From: an uncultured Tateyamaria sp.
GTDB taxonomy: Bacteria; Pseudomonadota; Alphaproteobacteria; Rhodobacterales; Rhodobacteraceae
Length of the DNA stretch: 64,000 bases
NCBI RefSeq assembly: GCF_947503415.1
Contig: NZ_CANNDS010000004.1
Location: 248,001-312,000, forward strand
Direction: 5' to 3'
Notes under the pieces: model-generated
What the model was told of the DNA's origin: nothing
Databases searched by the model: none
Seen by the model: only the letters and a program-made list of their open reading frames with translations
Made by a program: the position numbers and the translations under genes
Part shown: positions 8,331 to 16,261 of the stretch, piece by piece
Numbering within the stretch: position 1 is the first letter of the stretch
How the letters are laid out: every line of letters begins with the position of its first letter

Positions 8331-9542
8331 ATGGGCGAAACCGCAACAAACAGTGTATTGGGACGCATCGCAGCAGCGGGGCGCGAAGAGCGTAAGGCCA
8401 AGGCCATGACGCTTCCGAAAGCCATGCGCTTGACGCTGGCCAAGGTGGCGGACGCGCTGATGGACCTGCCTGTGGCCGTCATTGGGGGCGTTGTCGACAG
8501 TGTCGATGGCGAAACCATCGAAACGCATCTGAACGAGTCTGCTTTGCTGATGGTGCTCGACGGACCTGACGGTCATGTTGGCGCGGCGGTGTTCGAGGCA
8601 ACTGTCGTGGGTGGCCTTATCCAACAGCAGACCATGGGCGCGGTGCAGGCCGATATGGGTGCCACACGCACGATGACCAGAACGGACGCCGCCATTTGTG
8701 CGCCGCTGATTGATGCGTTGCTGGAACGCGTTTGCCCCGTTCTGGATGATCCGGATGAAGTGGCCTTGATCGACGGGTATCGCTTTGGCGCCAAGGCGGA
8801 TGATGCGCGCACTCTGGCAATGGCGCTTGATGCACACGAATATGCGGTGATTCGACTGACGGTCGATATCGCCCGCGGGGCGCGACAAGGTGAAATCCAG
8901 TTCATCCTGCCTGTTCCGGATACCAGCAACACGGCGCTTCCCGAAGATGGGGAATGGGACGAGGGTGCTGCACCCAACATGACTGACACGGTCATGGGGC
9001 TGAACGCCGACCTGCAGATGGTTCTGTGTCGCTTGCATCTGCCTTTGCGCGCTTTGCAGGCGCTGTCCGAAGGCGACGAATTGCCGCTTGAGCCGGGAGC
9101 ATTTCCCAAAGTTCAGATCATGACGAATACGGGTCGGGTTGTCGGGCGCGGGATCGTTGGCCATGTCGACGGGGTGCGCGCGGTCAAGCCGCAACGCAAG
9201 CCAAGCCATGCCAGCCAACCCTTGCGGCGCGAGTCGGACGAGCACATGGTCGATATGCCCCGTGTCGAAGAACTGGCGACCCCCAACCGGCGCGACGATG
9301 ATCCGATGGATGTCAGCGAAGCGGATATCGAGGCCGCGATGGCGGCCTTGCGCCCGGCAGATGTGCCGACAGCGGTGACGGCAGTGGTCGATGCCGACAT
9401 TGATGATGCAGATATCAAGCTGCCTTCCGTGGACGCGCTGCCCGATCTGGATGAATTGCCGGATCTCGCGGATCTTCCCGACCTGTCCGACCTGCCGGAT
9501 TTGTCAGAGTTGCCGGACCTTGGGGCCGAGGCTGCGCGCTAG
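8331..9542 (+). CDS. FliM/FliN-family (SpoA domain) protein with C-terminal LPDL repeats
   Basis: A 403-residue protein. The N-terminal half (about 20-210) is mixed alpha/beta and resembles the middle domain of FliM-type proteins. Residues about 223-290 read like a SpoA surface-presentation domain (DLQMVLCRLHLPLRALQAL, then VQIMTNTGRVVGRGIVG), the fold that builds the flagellar C-ring. The last 35 residues are a six-residue repeat of the type LPDL-x-x (about residues 369-399), an acidic low-complexity tail not usual for FliM. No other flagellar gene is nearby. It starts 88 bp after the symporter-kinase. It could be a C-ring variant or a SpoA-type protein recruited elsewhere; the exact role is open. 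Confidence 0.75.
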   Translation: MGETATNSVLGRIAAAGREERKAKAMTLPKAMRLTLAKVADALMDLPVAVIGGVVDSVDGETIETHLNESALLMVLDGPDGHVGAAVFEATVVGGLIQQQTMGAVQADMGATRTMTRTDAAICAPLIDALLERVCPVLDDPDEVALIDGYRFGAKADDARTLAMALDAHEYAVIRLTVDIARGARQGEIQFILPVPDTSNTALPEDGEWDEGAAPNMTDTVMGLNADLQMVLCRLHLPLRALQALSEGDELPLEPGAFPKVQIMTNTGRVVGRGIVGHVDGVRAVKPQRKPSHASQPLRRESDEHMVDMPRVEELATPNRRDDDPMDVSEADIEAAMAALRPADVPTAVTAVVDADIDDADIKLPSVDALPDLDELPDLADLPDLSDLPDLSELPDLGAEAAR

Positions 9543-9973
9543 TCGCGCTTATGCGCTGCTATCGCATCCAGTGTGGGCCGCAACGCACCAAGGTCGTAAC
9601 CACCGTCCCGTGCTGTTTTCAGGATATCGTCGGCGGTCATGTGTCCGGCCTGGCTGAGGCACCACACGATGGTAGAACGTGTGCCGGACGCGCAATAGGC
9701 CAGCACGGGCCCATCGTTTTCGGTTGCCAGAGCCATCTGTCTGGCCACGTTGTCAGGTGTCATCGTTTGATGGGTGAGGGGCAATCGGTGAAACTCAAGC
9801 CCCGCCGCACGGGCCGCGACTTCGACAGCATCCGCTTGAAATGCTGGCGGCACCTCGGCGTCGGGTCGGTTGCAAATCACCGTTTTGATCCCTGCCGCTG
9901 CGATATCGGCCATGTCCGCAGGGTCAACTTGCGGCGCCACGAAATAGGTCTGGGTGATTTGTCGGATATCCAT
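9539..9973 (-). CDS. DUF442 / TIGR01244-family sulfurtransferase or dual-specificity phosphatase-like protein
   Basis: A 144-residue protein with a cysteine phosphatase-type loop C-A-S-G-T-R-S (CX5R, near residues 93-99) within the context GPVLAYCASGTRSTIVW. It has the N-terminal FVAPQVDPADMADIAAAGIKTVI of the BlhA/Bigr-associated DUF442 family, members of which are often fused to persulfide dioxygenases. Here it stands alone as the last gene of a minus-strand run with a split YeeE/YedE sulfur transporter, 9 bp after the second half, which supports a role in sulfane sulfur or thiosulfate handling. It overlaps the FliM-like gene tail to tail by 4 bp. Confidence 0.85.
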   Translation of the reverse strand: MDIRQITQTYFVAPQVDPADMADIAAAGIKTVICNRPDAEVPPAFQADAVEVAARAAGLEFHRLPLTHQTMTPDNVARQMALATENDGPVLAYCASGTRSTIVWCLSQAGHMTADDILKTARDGGYDLGALRPTLDAIAAHKRD

Positions 9974-9982
9974 GGATGATGT

Positions 9983-10414
9983 CTAGGCCGCGGCCCGTCG
10001 ACTGTCCAGCGCGCGGCGTATGGGCGGAACGGCCCACATGCCCGCCAGCATCGCCGCCAGGAAAAGCACACCCTGCCATCCGCCATAGCTGAGAGATGCA
10101 AGGGCCGGACCCGGGCACAGCCCGACAAGACCCCAGCCAACCCCAAAAAGCAGGGATCCGACGATCAACGGCCGCGAAAGTTCGGCAGAGGGCGGCGGCG
10201 GAAATGCATCTCCGGTGACGGGTTTGCGATTTGTGGTCAGACGCCATGCCACGATCATAGGCAGCATTGCGCCGCCCATGACGAAGGCGAGCGTCGGGTC
10301 CCAAGAACCGGCGAAATCCAGAAAACCACGAACCTTCGCCGTGTCTGTCATGCCCGAGATATGAAGGCCTGCGCCAAAAAGCGCGCCGCTCAACACAGCG
10401 ATCAGCGCGCGCAT
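9983..10414 (-). CDS. YeeE/YedE-family sulfur transporter, second half (DUF6691-like)
   Basis: A 143-residue membrane protein with about four hydrophobic segments. LHISGMTDTAKVRGFLDF and GLCPGPALASL are the signature motifs of the second YeeE/YedE module; the cysteine in LCPGPA is expected to line the sulfur relay path. Its ATG overlaps the stop of the first-half gene (TGATG). A longer open frame in this register reaches 10816, but that upstream part lies inside the first-half gene in another frame and has no membrane character, so I take the start at 10414. Together the two halves equal one full-length thiosulfate or sulfide permease. Confidence 0.88.
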   Translation of the reverse strand: MRALIAVLSGALFGAGLHISGMTDTAKVRGFLDFAGSWDPTLAFVMGGAMLPMIVAWRLTTNRKPVTGDAFPPPPSAELSRPLIVGSLLFGVGWGLVGLCPGPALASLSYGGWQGVLFLAAMLAGMWAVPPIRRALDSRRAAA

Positions 10415-10833
10415 CACAAGCCCATCCCCACGCGCAAGAAGGTGACTGTGACGGCGCCTGCACCAATATATGCAATGGTGGCCGCGAAGCCGCGCACTGA
10501 CAGCCGCGACATCCCGCAAACGCCGTGGCCCGAGGTGCAGCCATTGGCAAACCGGGTGCCGATGCCCACGCAAAGCCCCCCCGCAATCAGCAGCCAAGGC
10601 ACGGGTGTGGCATTGGTGCTGACCTGCCACCCGCCCAAGGTCAAAAGTGCCGGCATTCCGACCAATCCCACAAGAAACGCAATCGTCGTCGACTTGTCCG
10701 TGCCGGAGCCATCGATCAACCCGCCTACGATGCCGCTGGCCCCCATGATGCGACCCGTTCCGAGAAGAAAAACAGCCGCCGCGGTTCCGATCATCAAACC
10801 GCCGACAAGTCCCCAAATCCAGTCCACTGGCAT
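10414..10833 (-). CDS. YeeE/YedE-family sulfur transporter, first half
   Basis: A 139-residue membrane protein with glycine-rich helices and the conserved motif FANGCTSGHGVCGMSRLS (about residues 95-112), which carries the cysteines thought to pass thiosulfate or sulfane sulfur through YeeE-type channels. It is 12 bp after a small membrane protein gene and overlaps the second half by one base. Such split pairs often go with ArsR-type repressors and persulfide metabolism. Here the partner is the DUF442 protein at the end of the operon. Confidence 0.88.
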   Translation of the reverse strand: MPVDWIWGLVGGLMIGTAAAVFLLGTGRIMGASGIVGGLIDGSGTDKSTTIAFLVGLVGMPALLTLGGWQVSTNATPVPWLLIAGGLCVGIGTRFANGCTSGHGVCGMSRLSVRGFAATIAYIGAGAVTVTFLRVGMGL

Positions 10834-10845
10834 CTTTCGCCTCCT

Positions 10846-11088
10846 TTAGCCCAGGAATATGCCTACGATAACAAGCATCAGCCCAATCACAGAAACAAAC
10901 AAGGCACCCAGGTTCAATGGCAGGACACTGGCCATGACGGCGCGCATGTCAACGTCGTCCAGCTTTGCCGCGCGTGCACGCCAGACCTTTGCGATGCACC
11001 ATATCAACCCGACCAACCCTACAACAGACAGGGCAGCGCCGCCCCAAATGATGCCGTCGAAAAGCGAAAAATGTGTGTCCTGTTCCAT
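10846..11088 (-). CDS. Small two-helix membrane protein, unknown function
   Basis: An 80-residue protein with hydrophobic segments at about 12-32 and 55-79, separated by a charged stretch (KVWRARAAKLDDVDMRA). It is the first gene of the minus-strand run with the split YeeE/YedE transporter, 12 bp upstream of it. I do not recognise a family. Position suggests an accessory role in sulfur uptake, or simply a conserved neighbour. The start at 11088 gives a normal amphipathic N-terminus. Confidence 0.7.
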   Translation of the reverse strand: MEQDTHFSLFDGIIWGGAALSVVGLVGLIWCIAKVWRARAAKLDDVDMRAVMASVLPLNLGALFVSVIGLMLVIVGIFLG

Positions 11089-11195
11089 GCCCTCGGGCTA
11101 TCCGAGCCGCCGCGTCATGGCAAGGGATCAACACCCCTTGCAGCACTGGCCCCGCACCGCTATCCAGCACATCCATCTGACCCAAGGAGCGCGCG

Positions 11196-11459
11196 ATGAC
11201 CGACACCGCCACCAATGCCGAAAGTTACCGTGTCACTGCAGACGAATTGCGCCAGTTCATCGAACGGTTCGAACGGCTTGAGATGGAGAAAAAGGACATC
11301 GCGGATCAGCAAAAGGAAGTGATGGCCGAGGCGAAGGCCCGTGGCTACGACACCAAGGTCATCCGTAAAGTGATCGCGCTGCGCAAACGCGACAGCGACG
11401 ACATCGCCGAAGAAGAAGCCGTGCTTGAGCTTTACAAGGAAGCGTTGGGCATGAGCTGA
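11196..11459 (+). CDS. gapR: GapR-family DNA-binding protein (DUF2312)
   Basis: An 87-residue charged helical protein matching the whole DUF2312 family: TADELRQFIERFERLEMEKKDIAD, then EAKARGYDTKVIRKVIALRK and a C-terminal EEEAVLELYKEALG. In Caulobacter, GapR is an essential nucleoid-associated protein that clamps overtwisted, AT-rich DNA ahead of moving polymerases and supports topoisomerase action. The length and motif order are normal for the family. The gene is monocistronic, facing away from the sulfur-transport operon, with AAGGAG at 11185-11190 before the ATG. Confidence 0.92.
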   Translation: MTDTATNAESYRVTADELRQFIERFERLEMEKKDIADQQKEVMAEAKARGYDTKVIRKVIALRKRDSDDIAEEEAVLELYKEALGMS

Positions 11460-11464
11460 TCGGC

Positions 11465-11956
11465 TCAGCTGCTGCCGTCTGCTTGTTTCTTGTCCCACAC
11501 CGGTTTGTAGGTCACCCAACGCAGGGGCAGGGCGCCGCCTTTGGGCACGACGCCGATCTTGACCGGATTGCCCGACCGTTTGTCCGTCAATTCAAGCGCC
11601 GACTCACCGTTCTTGATGTGCTTGTCGCCCCATTGCATGAGCGCGAGGATCACCGGCACCAATTCGCGCCCCTTTTGCGTAAGAACGTAAGCATAGCGGG
11701 TGCGCGCCGAGCCGTCGCGATAGGCTTCTTTCTTCACCAACCCGTTTTCGACGATTTGAGCCAAGCGGCCTGACAGGACCGATTTGGGAATTCCGATGTC
11801 TGTCTGGATGTCTGCAAACCGGCTGACCCCGTAAAACATCTCTCTCAAGATCAGCCATGTCCAACGGTCGGGGATCTGATCAATGGCAAGGGCTGCACCG
11901 CATTCGGACAGCGGAACGGGGCTTTCACGCACGGGCGCGTCATCTGAGTTTGACAT
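11465..11956 (-). CDS. HxlR-family winged helix transcriptional regulator
   Basis: A 163-residue protein with the HxlR pattern C-G-A-A-L-A-I-D-Q-I-P-D-R-W-T, LILREMFYGVSRFADIQTDIGIPKSVLSGRL and a wing ending in YVLTQKGRELVPVI (residues about 19-110). C19 is the conserved N-terminal cysteine that many HxlR proteins use to sense electrophiles or oxidants. It is transcribed divergently from the GFA-family gene 51 bp away, which makes that gene a plausible target. The last 50 residues are an unassigned extension. Confidence 0.9.
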   Translation of the reverse strand: MSNSDDAPVRESPVPLSECGAALAIDQIPDRWTWLILREMFYGVSRFADIQTDIGIPKSVLSGRLAQIVENGLVKKEAYRDGSARTRYAYVLTQKGRELVPVILALMQWGDKHIKNGESALELTDKRSGNPVKIGVVPKGGALPLRWVTYKPVWDKKQADGSS

Positions 11957-12007
11957 TTGAACTCTGCTCTGTCAGTTTTTTTCTTGTTGGTGCAAAGGTA
12001 GCCTGAA

Positions 12008-12436
12008 ATGCCTGCTCAGACCATAGTTAACACTACCAAAGATGGTGGCTGCTATTGCGGGGCCATCAGGTATGCGGTTTCCAAACCGCCGCTGGTTAAG
12101 GGGCAATGTCATTGTCGGGCGTGTCAGCGCTATGCCGGGGGTGCGCCGCAATTCTTCCTGTTGGTGCCGCCGGAAGGGTTCGACTGGACCAAAGGGTCTC
12201 CGGCGGAATATGCGCGACCGGACCTGCCAAACGCGGTCACACGGTATTTCTGTCCGACCTGCGGCACATCGCTTGTCACCCGCAGGCAAGACAACCCGGC
12301 CGTTGTCGTCAAGGTCGGAACGCTGGATGATCCCAGCCGATTTACGCCGCATGTCGCGATTTGCCACGGCGAAGCGCCTGCGTTTCACACCGTCCCGCAA
12401 GGTATTGCTGTGTTCGAAGATTTGCCGACAGGCTAG
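12008..12436 (+). CDS. GFA (CENP-V/glutathione-dependent formaldehyde-activating-like) family zinc protein
   Basis: A 142-residue beta-rich protein with the family zinc ligands: GGCYCGAIRY (about residues 14-23), GQCHCRACQRYAGG (33-46) and YFCPTCGTSL (80-89). Family members include Gfa, once proposed to speed up formation of S-hydroxymethylglutathione; most have no proven reaction. It is divergent from the HxlR gene, so it may be a regulated detoxification protein. Its end overlaps the next, oppositely oriented gene by 4 bp. Confidence 0.87.
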   Translation: MPAQTIVNTTKDGGCYCGAIRYAVSKPPLVKGQCHCRACQRYAGGAPQFFLLVPPEGFDWTKGSPAEYARPDLPNAVTRYFCPTCGTSLVTRRQDNPAVVVKVGTLDDPSRFTPHVAICHGEAPAFHTVPQGIAVFEDLPTG

Positions 12437-13308
12437 GGCGTTATGAGCGTGACACCCGGAATACGCGCGACGCGCTCCATGTCTTCTTCGTACACCTCGG
12501 TCATCGCGTCGATCACCGCGTCGGTCCAGCCGGGTGCGTTCAACTCTTCTTCGATCTCTTCTTCGATCGCGAACTTGTCTAGGAAGGCGGCAATCACCCG
12601 GCGCTTTTGCATTTCTGTCATGGTCGGGTGGGATTTGAGGTAGGCCCTGAACCGCTGCATGCCCTCCTTGGACATGATCTCCGACAGCAGATCAAAGCCG
12701 CCGATGATTTTCTCGCCATGTTCCAGCCCTGCCAATTCGCGCACGATCTGTGCCCACAGCATTGGCATGTCTTCGAAGCACCACGTGGTGATGGTGACCT
12801 CCGGCGCTGCCGACCGGATGGCAGCCAGTGTATCTGACCACCGGATGCTGTACGGATCGGCGCCGCGCAGAAACGCATCCATGTCGTCCTGAGGCGCGTT
12901 ATTGAACAATGACGGCAGGAACGTACCGGGATTGCGGATGGCCAGAAACAGCTCCACCTCGTCATGCGCAAACAAGGCCGACAATTGCGCGACCCGCTCC
13001 GGCGCGGATTGATAGATCTGGCCGTTGCGCACGCAGGCACGGGGGGCTCCGAACAGGTACATGTGGCTCAGGATCATGCGATCCGCGTTCTCTTCATCGA
13101 GGATGAGGTCCAGCAAAACGTCCCGGGCGTCAGGCGCGGGGGCTGCATCCTGCAGGGCCGACATGGTCTCTTTCAGCAACGATCGGTACTTGCCGGGACC
13201 GGGCACGGCGACGCCCCGCTTGGAAAAGTCCTCCTTGTTGCGCAGCAGGCAACGGACGAGGCGATCTTCCTCGGTGAAATGCGCGCCGGCGTGAAGAACA
13301 ATTTGCAT
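12433..13308 (-). CDS. Conserved hypothetical protein, possibly a degenerate sulfotransferase-like fold
   Basis: A 291-residue soluble protein that I do not firmly recognise. The N-terminal strand followed by HAGAHFTEEDRLVRCLLRN resembles the HAGxHKTGTT-type PAPS loop of roseobacter sulfotransferase-like proteins, but the catalytic Lys and Thr of that loop are replaced (F-T-E-E-D). VELFLAIRNPGTFLPSLFN (about residues 98-116) resembles the segment that carries the sulfotransferase 3-prime phosphate site. It may be an inactive relative or a binding protein. It stands alone, convergent with the GFA gene and upstream of tRNA-Thr on the other strand. Confidence 0.6.
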   Translation of the reverse strand: MQIVLHAGAHFTEEDRLVRCLLRNKEDFSKRGVAVPGPGKYRSLLKETMSALQDAAPAPDARDVLLDLILDEENADRMILSHMYLFGAPRACVRNGQIYQSAPERVAQLSALFAHDEVELFLAIRNPGTFLPSLFNNAPQDDMDAFLRGADPYSIRWSDTLAAIRSAAPEVTITTWCFEDMPMLWAQIVRELAGLEHGEKIIGGFDLLSEIMSKEGMQRFRAYLKSHPTMTEMQKRRVIAAFLDKFAIEEEIEEELNAPGWTDAVIDAMTEVYEEDMERVARIPGVTLITP

Positions 13309-13439
13309 ATTGGGCGACCTGAAGGGGCTGATTTTGCGTGGCTCAGATATACCGGAATTCTGTCCGGATAAAACCTCTGACCAAAGCGGAAAAACGATCT
13401 TGCCACCGCAAGAAACACGGAGTAGACGATGCGCCGAAG

Positions 13440-13515
13440 GCCCCTATAGCTCAGCTGGTAGAGCAACTGATTTGTAATCAGTAGGTCCGCGGTTCGAGTC
13501 CGTGTGGGGGCACCA
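13440..13515 (+). tRNA. tRNA-Thr (anticodon TGT)
   Basis: A 76-nt cloverleaf with encoded CCA end. The acceptor stem GCCCCTA (13440-13446) pairs with TGGGGGC (13505-13511) with one G-T pair. The D arm contains AGCTCAGCTGGTAGAGC. The anticodon stem ACTGA/TCAGT encloses the loop TTTGTAA, so the anticodon is TGT and reads ACA threonine codons. The T arm contains GGTTCGAGTCC. A discriminator A at 13512 is followed by CCA at 13513-13515. Confidence 0.97.
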
Positions 13516-13582
13516 TTCATCTTACAGGGTTGAACGACGAACCGCGTTGGGTTTGTAGCCGCGAAGTCCTTGCGACAGGCCG

Positions 13583-14380
13583 TCAGCGCTGTTCCGATGT
13601 GGCGGCGTTGTCGCGGGACCACCGCCGGTTCAGGTTTTGCACCTCGGACACGACGCGCTTCGTGGCTGTGCTGTCGTTCGTAAAGGCGGACATGTCCGTG
13701 GAAACCAGCGTCACAGCGGCCGCGAGCGTTCCGTCGTGATTGAATATCGGCAATGCGATGGCACATAGCCCCGGGATGTATTGACCGCTGGCCAGGGCGT
13801 AGCCCGCTTTGATCGTGTTTTGCCGCAGGTCCTCAACTCCGACGCTTTCAACCTCTGCCTGCGGCATCTGTGCGTGTACCGCATCCGATGTCGACGTCTC
13901 TGGCATGAAGCTGAGGTAGACGAGCCCCGAGGCTGACCTCTGCAAGGGCAGCACAGTTCCCACGGCGACGGGTGAAATCACGGGCGGCCCGCCATGGGCG
14001 CTGCGGATGACCACCGGGCCGACATCTGACCAAACGGAAAGGTGTCCGGACGTCCGAAACTCGTTGCACAGAGTGGTCAGCACCTCGTAGGCGCGCTCAA
14101 CAATATCGTGCTGTGCAATGGCTGCCAGCCCCATGCGGAGCGCCAACGGCCCCAGGCCATAGTGCCCAGTGCCCGCATGCTGCAGCGTCAGGCCAATCTC
14201 GCACAGACTGGTCAGATAGCGGTGGGCCTTGGCCGAGGGCAGGCCCGCGGCATTCGCGATATCGGACAGGGTGGCCGGCGCGCCGAGGCGCACCATCACC
14301 TCAAGCAGATCACCACCGATTTCAATCGATTGCACGCCGCTGCGGCGGGCACGTGTCGGGCTGTCACTGGGCTGGTCCAT
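13583..14380 (-). CDS. IclR-family transcriptional regulator of the gentisate cluster
   Basis: A 265-residue IclR protein. The N-terminal winged helix (residues about 15-80) contains TLSDIANAAGLPSAKAHRYLTSL. The effector-binding part includes TSGHLSVWSDVGPVVIRSAHG and YALASGQYIPGLCAIALPIFNHDG. It is divergent from the gentisate 1,2-dioxygenase gene, with a clear inverted repeat in the 120-bp gap that overlaps the expected promoter of that operon. IclR proteins next to aromatic catabolic operons usually respond to the substrate or a ring-cleavage product. Whether it represses or activates is not visible, although the operator position near the start favours repression. Confidence 0.9.
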   Translation of the reverse strand: MDQPSDSPTRARRSGVQSIEIGGDLLEVMVRLGAPATLSDIANAAGLPSAKAHRYLTSLCEIGLTLQHAGTGHYGLGPLALRMGLAAIAQHDIVERAYEVLTTLCNEFRTSGHLSVWSDVGPVVIRSAHGGPPVISPVAVGTVLPLQRSASGLVYLSFMPETSTSDAVHAQMPQAEVESVGVEDLRQNTIKAGYALASGQYIPGLCAIALPIFNHDGTLAAAVTLVSTDMSAFTNDSTATKRVVSEVQNLNRRWSRDNAATSEQR

Positions 14381-14451
14381 GATCCGTCCTTCTTTGTGTC
14401 GCCGATTACAGCTTGCAACACGACGCGTCCAGAATCGCTTGCCATTTCATT

Positions 14452-14480
14452 TTGCGTAATAGTATACGCAATGCGTAATA
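14452..14480 (+). promoter_or_regulatory. IclR operator upstream of the gentisate operon
   Basis: A perfect inverted repeat TTGCGTA (14452-14458), 6 nt, TACGCAA (14465-14471) is followed by a third half-site TGCGTAATA (14472-14480) that repeats 14453-14461 directly. It ends 20 bp before the dioxygenase ATG and lies over the likely -10 region. Its size and A/T-flanked core fit IclR-family operators. A ribosome binding site GGAGGGG follows at 14490-14496. Confidence 0.75.
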
Positions 14481-14500
14481 CGTGAGTGAGGAGGGGAATC

Positions 14501-15541
14501 ATGTCAACACTGGACGCACCGGACGGTGATGCCGTGTTCCGCAAAGGAATGAAGGACGCGTCGGTTTCGCCTTTGTGGGATGTGATGGCTGCCCTTGTGA
14601 CGGAAACGCCGCGGCCCCGCGCGGTGCCATATGTGTGGCCCTATGCAGATGTGCAGCCACGGCTGATCGAAGCTGGCCACCGGATCACCGCCGAGCAGGC
14701 GGAACGGCGCGTGCTTATCCTGGAAAATCCGGGCACGGACGGTGATCACACAATCACCGACGCGCTCTATGCCGGTCTCCAACTCGTCCTGCCTGGGGAA
14801 ACCGCTCCGGTCCACCGCCATACACAATCAGCGCTGCGTTTTGTTCTTGAATCGGATGGCGCGTGGACATCTGTCGATGGCGAGCCCGTAAAGATGCAAC
14901 CGTTCGACCTGGTTCTGACACCGTCTTGGCGGTGGCACGAGCATGGCGGAGCGACGTCGCCCACGATCTGGCTCGATGGGCTCGACATTCCGATCGTCCA
15001 GCGGTTTTCGGCCGGGTTCGCCGAAAGGGACGGGAACGTGCCTGCCAATGATGATGCCGTGTCTGGGCGCACGCGTGCCGCATATGGCGCGAACCTCAAG
15101 CCCGCACGCACCGAAGATGTCGACACCGACACGCCCCTGTTCCATTTCCCCTATGCCGTCTGGTCCAAATCCTTGGCCGAATACGCGGCGAAGGTCCCTG
15201 TCGATCCACATCGCGGCTGGACGCTGGAATTCACGAACCCGCGCAATGGCGGGTCGGTCATGCGCACGATTTCAGCCTTTGTGACGTGGGTGCCGCCGGG
15301 CATGACGACCAAACCGCGCAGGCAAAGTGCAGGCGCTGTGTATGCCGGAGTGTGCGGCGTCGGCACCCTGATCGTTGATGATACGCCACTGACTGTCGGC
15401 CCACGAGACGTGGCGGCGGTGCCATCCTGGGGCGCGCTTCAGATTGAAAACAGCAGTGATGAACCGCTGGTTCTGTTTTCGTACTCGGATCGCGCTTGCC
15501 ATGAAAAACTTGGGTTCTGGAAAGAAAGCCTTGAACAATGA
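14501..15541 (+). CDS. Gentisate 1,2-dioxygenase
   Basis: A 346-residue bicupin Fe(II) dioxygenase that opens the ring of gentisate (2,5-dihydroxybenzoate) to maleylpyruvate. The iron ligands of the N-terminal cupin are visible as H105 and H107 (PVHRHTQSALRF) and H146 (WRWHEHG). LILENPG and LDGLDIPIVQRF are also characteristic of the family. The start is the ATG at 14501 with GGAGGGG 5-11 bp upstream; the frame is open 15 bases further up but lacks a good site there. The stop overlaps the next gene by 4 bp. It is the first gene of a six-gene catabolic and uptake operon. Confidence 0.93.
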   Translation: MSTLDAPDGDAVFRKGMKDASVSPLWDVMAALVTETPRPRAVPYVWPYADVQPRLIEAGHRITAEQAERRVLILENPGTDGDHTITDALYAGLQLVLPGETAPVHRHTQSALRFVLESDGAWTSVDGEPVKMQPFDLVLTPSWRWHEHGGATSPTIWLDGLDIPIVQRFSAGFAERDGNVPANDDAVSGRTRAAYGANLKPARTEDVDTDTPLFHFPYAVWSKSLAEYAAKVPVDPHRGWTLEFTNPRNGGSVMRTISAFVTWVPPGMTTKPRRQSAGAVYAGVCGVGTLIVDDTPLTVGPRDVAAVPSWGALQIENSSDEPLVLFSYSDRACHEKLGFWKESLEQ

Positions 15542-16251
15542 CTGCCCTTTTTACGCCGGACGCCACCTCGTTTCTGAAAACCACAGATGATCGCGATTTC
15601 CCCTTGTCGCGCGTGTTTTGCGTGGGGCGCAATTATGCCGCTCACGCGCGTGAGATGGGCAAGGATCCCGACCGGGATCCACCGTTTTACTTTACGAAAT
15701 GGGCGGAGACGGTGCGCAACAGCGCGCCCGAGGACAATCTGGAAATTCCATATCCACCCGCAACTGAAATCTTTCATCACGAGGCCGAATTGGTCGTGGC
15801 CATCGGCACCGCCGGATTTCGCATCAGCCGGGAGGCCGCGCTCGATCATGTCTATGGATACGCTGTTGGTCTCGATATGACCCGGCGCGACTTGCAGCTT
15901 GAAGCGCGTGAAAAAGGCCGGCCATGGGACACGGGGAAAAACGTATCTGACAGCTGCCCAACAGGGCGATTGCAGATGGTGACGGATGCAGGACATATCC
16001 GATCCGGGCGCATCCATCTGACCGTCAACGGCGAAACGCGTCAGGACGCCGACATTGATGAGCTGATCTGGTCCGTTCCGGAAATCATCGCCGACCTGTC
16101 CCAATATTACGCACTTCGCCCCGGCGACCTGATCTATACCGGTACGCCTGCGGGTGTAGGTCCGGTGGACAGCGGGGACGAGATCACGTGCACCATCGCG
16201 GGACTGCCGGACCTCAAGGTCAGCGTCGGCGCACCCTTCGGGCAAGAGTGA
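15538..16251 (+). CDS. Fumarylpyruvate hydrolase (FAH family) of the gentisate pathway
   Basis: A 237-residue FAH-fold hydrolase with the metal ligands E82, E84 and D113 (FHHEAELVVAIG and GLDMTRRDLQ) and the C-terminal signature GDLIYTGTPAGVGPV. The N-terminal VFCVGRNYAAHAREMG is typical of the fumarylpyruvate and acylpyruvate hydrolase branch. It would split fumarylpyruvate to fumarate and pyruvate, the last step of the glutathione-type gentisate route. It overlaps the dioxygenase gene by 4 bp and precedes the isomerase by 10 bp, which fixes the substrate better than homology alone. Confidence 0.9.
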   Translation: MTALFTPDATSFLKTTDDRDFPLSRVFCVGRNYAAHAREMGKDPDRDPPFYFTKWAETVRNSAPEDNLEIPYPPATEIFHHEAELVVAIGTAGFRISREAALDHVYGYAVGLDMTRRDLQLEAREKGRPWDTGKNVSDSCPTGRLQMVTDAGHIRSGRIHLTVNGETRQDADIDELIWSVPEIIADLSQYYALRPGDLIYTGTPAGVGPVDSGDEITCTIAGLPDLKVSVGAPFGQE

Positions 16252-16261
16252 GGGCAAGGGC

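Noticed and set aside
9983-10816. 277-codon frame as one long YeeE/YedE protein
   Set aside because: Its first 134 codons overlap the first-half gene in another frame and lack membrane character; the TGATG junction shows two genes.
13173-13766. 197-codon minus-strand frame across the tRNA
   Set aside because: It contains the well-known spurious peptide made by translating the antisense of a tRNA gene.
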